Below, piece after piece: positions 61,339 to 64,000 of a DNA stretch of 64,000 nt (position 1 is its first letter; every line of letters begins with the position of its first letter). A model generated the notes under the pieces. The model saw only the letters and a program-made list of their open reading frames with translations, ran no database searches and was not told the origin of the DNA. Position numbers and translations under genes: made by a program. Source of the stretch: Pseudomonas alkylphenolica (GTDB lineage: Bacteria; Pseudomonadota; Gammaproteobacteria; Pseudomonadales; Pseudomonadaceae); NCBI RefSeq assembly GCF_004025535.1, contig NZ_QJRG01000047.1:496001-560000 (forward strand), in the 5' to 3' direction.

Positions 61339-62650
61339 AGGCAGAGCGTCTCGAGGGGGTGGTGAGGTGCTGGTAGGTGCGCCAGAGCAAAACGATCGGG
61401 ATGACGATGGTCAGGTTGATCAGTAGCAGGGCGTAACGCAGCGACTCGTCGGCCAGCATCGGCATCAGCGCATCGCTGAGCAGCCCGGTCGCCAGCGGGC
61501 CGATGCCGACCCCGAGCAAGGTCGAGACGATGGTCTGCAAGGCGACGGCGGTTGCCCGGCGGTGCGCGGGCACCAGCTGGGTCAGCAACGAAAAGCACGG
61601 CCCTACCCACCACACCGAGAAGAAGCTACCCAGCGCGCACCAGAGCATCGCGCTGGGCACCGGAACGGCGCCGACATACACGAGGATGTCGCGGGGCCAG
61701 AGCAGGTAAACGATGAGCGCGCAGTTGCCGAGCACATGGCCGATCAGCGGAATACCGATCTGCCACTGCTGGCTGCGGATTGCCAGGCGGTCGGTCAGCC
61801 AGCCGCTGAACAGGGTGCCGAGCCCGGCGCAGGTGCCACCGACCAATCCGGCAAGGATGCCGGCGTATTGCAGCGGCATGGCATGCGAGCGCACCAGGAA
61901 GCTGGCATTCCACATGGCAAAGGCGTAGGCGCTGAAGGTGGTGATGCCGCAGGCCAGCACCAGGCACCGGTAGGCCGGTTGCGCCATGAGCGCGCGCGCG
62001 CTGCCCAGCAGGCTTTGCATGGGCGGTGCAGCATGGCTGGCGGGGGGCAGGTCGAAGCGCCCGCGTACCGGGTCGCGCATGACAAAGGCGAACACCGCGC
62101 TGATCAGCAGCGAGGGCAGGGCGACGGCAAAAAACGCGCTGCGCCAGCCATACTGGTCGACCACCCAGGCGCCGACACACAGGGCAATGATGGTCGAAAA
62201 GGTCGGCGCGGCGGTGTAGCAACTGATGGCAAAGGAGCGCCGGTGCGGCGGGTAGATGTCGGCGATGATCGACATCGAGGTCGAGGTGCTCGGCGACTCG
62301 AATACGGCCACCGCCATGCGCGCGATCACCAGCATCGTGAAGCTGGTGGCCAGGCCGCAGAGCACTGTGGCCAGCGCCCATAACAGGCAGGTGACAGCGA
62401 GCAGGCGTGTGCGCGGCAGGCGGTCGGCCATACGCCCGGCCGGCAGGCCCAGCAGCACATAGACCGCCGCGAAGGCCAGGCCCGAAACCAGACCCATGGC
62501 GCTATCGCTGGCACCGAACTCGCGTTTCAGCGGTTCGATCATCACCGCGATGATCTGCCGGCCGACAAAGTTGTCGGCGTACATCATCGCCAGCACAAAC
62601 AGCAGGCCATGGCTGCGCCAGCCAGTAGGTTGAGGGGGCGTACTGCGCAT
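61331..62650 (-). CDS. MFS transporter (first of tandem pair)
   Basis: 439 aa, 12 helices. ADNFVGRQIIAVMIEPLKRE, then GLPAGRMADRLPRTRLLAV is the MFS loop 2-3 signature. Spinster-like group of drug/metabolite carriers. Highly similar to the next gene at 62663, implying tandem duplication and divergence. Substrate unknown. Confidence 0.9.
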   Translation of the reverse strand: MRSTPPQPTGWRSHGLLFVLAMMYADNFVGRQIIAVMIEPLKREFGASDSAMGLVSGLAFAAVYVLLGLPAGRMADRLPRTRLLAVTCLLWALATVLCGLATSFTMLVIARMAVAVFESPSTSTSMSIIADIYPPHRRSFAISCYTAAPTFSTIIALCVGAWVVDQYGWRSAFFAVALPSLLISAVFAFVMRDPVRGRFDLPPASHAAPPMQSLLGSARALMAQPAYRCLVLACGITTFSAYAFAMWNASFLVRSHAMPLQYAGILAGLVGGTCAGLGTLFSGWLTDRLAIRSQQWQIGIPLIGHVLGNCALIVYLLWPRDILVYVGAVPVPSAMLWCALGSFFSVWWVGPCFSLLTQLVPAHRRATAVALQTIVSTLLGVGIGPLATGLLSDALMPMLADESLRYALLLINLTIVIPIVLLWRTYQHLTTPSRRSAYA

Positions 62651-62662
62651 GGGGGCTCCCGG

Positions 62663-63994
62663 TCAAACGGCAGAGGGGGGCAATACAATCGCCGCGTGAC
62701 GGTAGTCGGTTCTGGATGCGTGGCGCGCGGTGCGTACCAGCAACAGCATTGCACCGAGCACCGGCAGGCTCATCATCATCAATGCGTAGCGCAGCGACTC
62801 CTGGCCGTAGACCGGCACCAGCAGGTCGCTGCACAGGCCGACAACCAGCGGCCCGACACCGACGCCGAGCAACGTGCTGACGATGGTCTGCAAGGCCATG
62901 GCGCTACCCCGACGACCAGGGGCCACCAGTTGGCTGACCAGGTTGTAGGACGGTGCTACCCACCACACGGTAAAAAACGCATACAGCGCGCACCAGAGCA
63001 TCGCCGTGGGGATCGGCACCGCGCCGATGCGTATTAGCACCGCGTCGGACCACAGCAGGTAAGGCACCAGCGCGCAGAGTGCGGTCACATGGCCAAGCAC
63101 CGGGATGGAAACCTGCCAGTGCGGGTTACGCCGGGTCAGGCGGTCGCTCAACCAGCCGCTGAACAGCCCGCCGAATCCCGCCGAGATACCGCAGATCACG
63201 CCGACCAGCAACCCGGCGTGTTGCAGCGACAAACCATGGGAGCGCACCAGAAAGCTGGTGTTCCACATGCCGATGGCATAGGAGCTGAGCGTGGTCAGCC
63301 CGCCCGCGAGGATCAGGCAGCGATAAGCCGGCTGCGCCCAGAGTTCGCCTGCCTCGGCACGCATGCCCAGCAACGGGGAGGGCGCCTGGGCGTGAGGGGT
63401 GAGGTCCCAGCGGCCGCGTTGCGGGTCGCGCACGACAAAAGCCAGCAGGGCGCTGAACAACAAAGCAGGTGCGCCCAGGGCGATAAAGCCGCTGCGCCAG
63501 CCATAGTGCTCCACCACCCAGGCGCCGATACTCAGGCCGACGATCGAGGAAAAGGTCGGTGCACTGGTGAAGCAACTGATCGCGAATGAGCGGCGCTGTG
63601 GCGGATACAGGTCAGCGATCATCGACAGCGAAGCCGAGGTGGTCGGCGATTCACTCACCGCTACCAGCATGCGCGCAATGGCCAGCGTCAGGAAGCCGCC
63701 CGCCAGGCCGCAGGCCATGGTCGCCACGGCCCAGAGCAGGCAGGCCATGGCCAGCAGCCGGGTGCGCGGCATGCGGTCCACCAGCCGACCGGCCGGCAGG
63801 CCCATGACGGCGTATACGGCAGCGAACGCCAGGCCGGAGATCAAGCCCATGGCGGTGTCGCTGACGCCGAACTCGGATTTGATCGGCTCGATCATCACCG
63901 CGAGTATCTGCCGGCCGACAAAGTTGTCGGCGAACACCGCAGCCAGCAACAACAGCACACCGTGGCTGCGCCAACCGACGCTGGCCGCTGGCAA
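62663..63994 (-). CDS. MFS transporter (second of tandem pair), 5' end uncertain
   Basis: 443 codons to a TTG at 63994, six bases from the window edge; the real start may lie beyond. ADNFVGRQILAVMIEPIKSE and GLPAGRLVDRMPRTRLLAMA match its neighbour closely, with AISCFTSAPTFSS versus AISCYTAAPTFST. 12 bases separate the two genes, so they form one operon with the TetR gene. Transport substrate unknown. Confidence 0.88.
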   Translation of the reverse strand: MPAASVGWRSHGVLLLLAAVFADNFVGRQILAVMIEPIKSEFGVSDTAMGLISGLAFAAVYAVMGLPAGRLVDRMPRTRLLAMACLLWAVATMACGLAGGFLTLAIARMLVAVSESPTTSASLSMIADLYPPQRRSFAISCFTSAPTFSSIVGLSIGAWVVEHYGWRSGFIALGAPALLFSALLAFVVRDPQRGRWDLTPHAQAPSPLLGMRAEAGELWAQPAYRCLILAGGLTTLSSYAIGMWNTSFLVRSHGLSLQHAGLLVGVICGISAGFGGLFSGWLSDRLTRRNPHWQVSIPVLGHVTALCALVPYLLWSDAVLIRIGAVPIPTAMLWCALYAFFTVWWVAPSYNLVSQLVAPGRRGSAMALQTIVSTLLGVGVGPLVVGLCSDLLVPVYGQESLRYALMMMSLPVLGAMLLLVRTARHASRTDYRHAAIVLPPSAV

Positions 63995-64000
63995 GGTGCT

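Noticed and set aside
1..64000. CRISPR array
   Set aside because: No regularly spaced 25-40 base direct repeats seen; the only recurring short elements are REP-like units and the paired phage leaders.

Overview
The window looks like a Pseudomonas chromosome of the putida/fluorescens type. Core gene order, adjacent monomeric and dimeric isocitrate dehydrogenases, high-GC coding style and scattered REP-like repeats (motif TGTAGGAGC / GTGGGAGC with a GCGAT end) all point that way. I worked from sequence alone, so family names rest on motif recognition.

Region 1 (1-26.5 kb) is conserved housekeeping DNA. It runs purB-hflD-mnmA-nudJ, idh and icd in divergent orientation, and cspD. It then holds an N-degron and translation cluster: clpS-clpA on the plus strand facing infA, bpt and aat on the minus strand. 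Next come ftsK-lolA-rarA-crcB-serS-cysG in one direction, then a glutathionyl-hydroquinone reductase, a ybiB-like gene, tusEBCD, an NCS2 purine permease, a Bax-inhibitor-like yccA, and tRNA-Ser(UGA). MnmA and TusBCDE, which act together in tRNA 2-thiolation, both lie here.

Region 2 (26.5-50 kb) is a composite genomic island next to the 3' end of tRNA-Ser. The left part is a decaying prophage early region. Its integrase has an amber codon, the DUF4224 gene is frameshifted, and the ERF recombinase carries two in-frame stops. Ssb, a YqaJ exonuclease, a zinc-ribbon protein and small membrane proteins remain, with a C5 methyltransferase start fragment and a 344-aa AT-rich orphan. The middle is a probable anti-phage cassette: a DUF262/HNH (GmrSD-like) gene followed by an overlapping pair encoding a 1111-aa protein and a 2111-aa DEAH helicase with a DUF1998-type cysteine cluster. 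I read this pair as Druantia type III (DruH + DruE). The right edge is scrambled: a RadC tail, a truncated YkuD-type gene, an intact L,D-transpeptidase, and a second, diverged 94-bp integrase fragment.

Region 3 (50-64 kb) is accessory metabolism and sensing. It contains small orphan genes, an IclR regulator with an AtoE-type transporter, a muconolactone-isomerase-like protein and a YciI protein, then a nitrilase and an NCS1 permease divergent from a LysR regulator. A DUF2513-like gene, a chemoreceptor, a TetR regulator and two tandem, closely related MFS transporters complete it. The last transporter reaches the window edge.

The most interesting part is the 35.7-47.3 kb defence block and the decayed phage DNA beside it. 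Its DUF262 gene may be a third component or an independent system.
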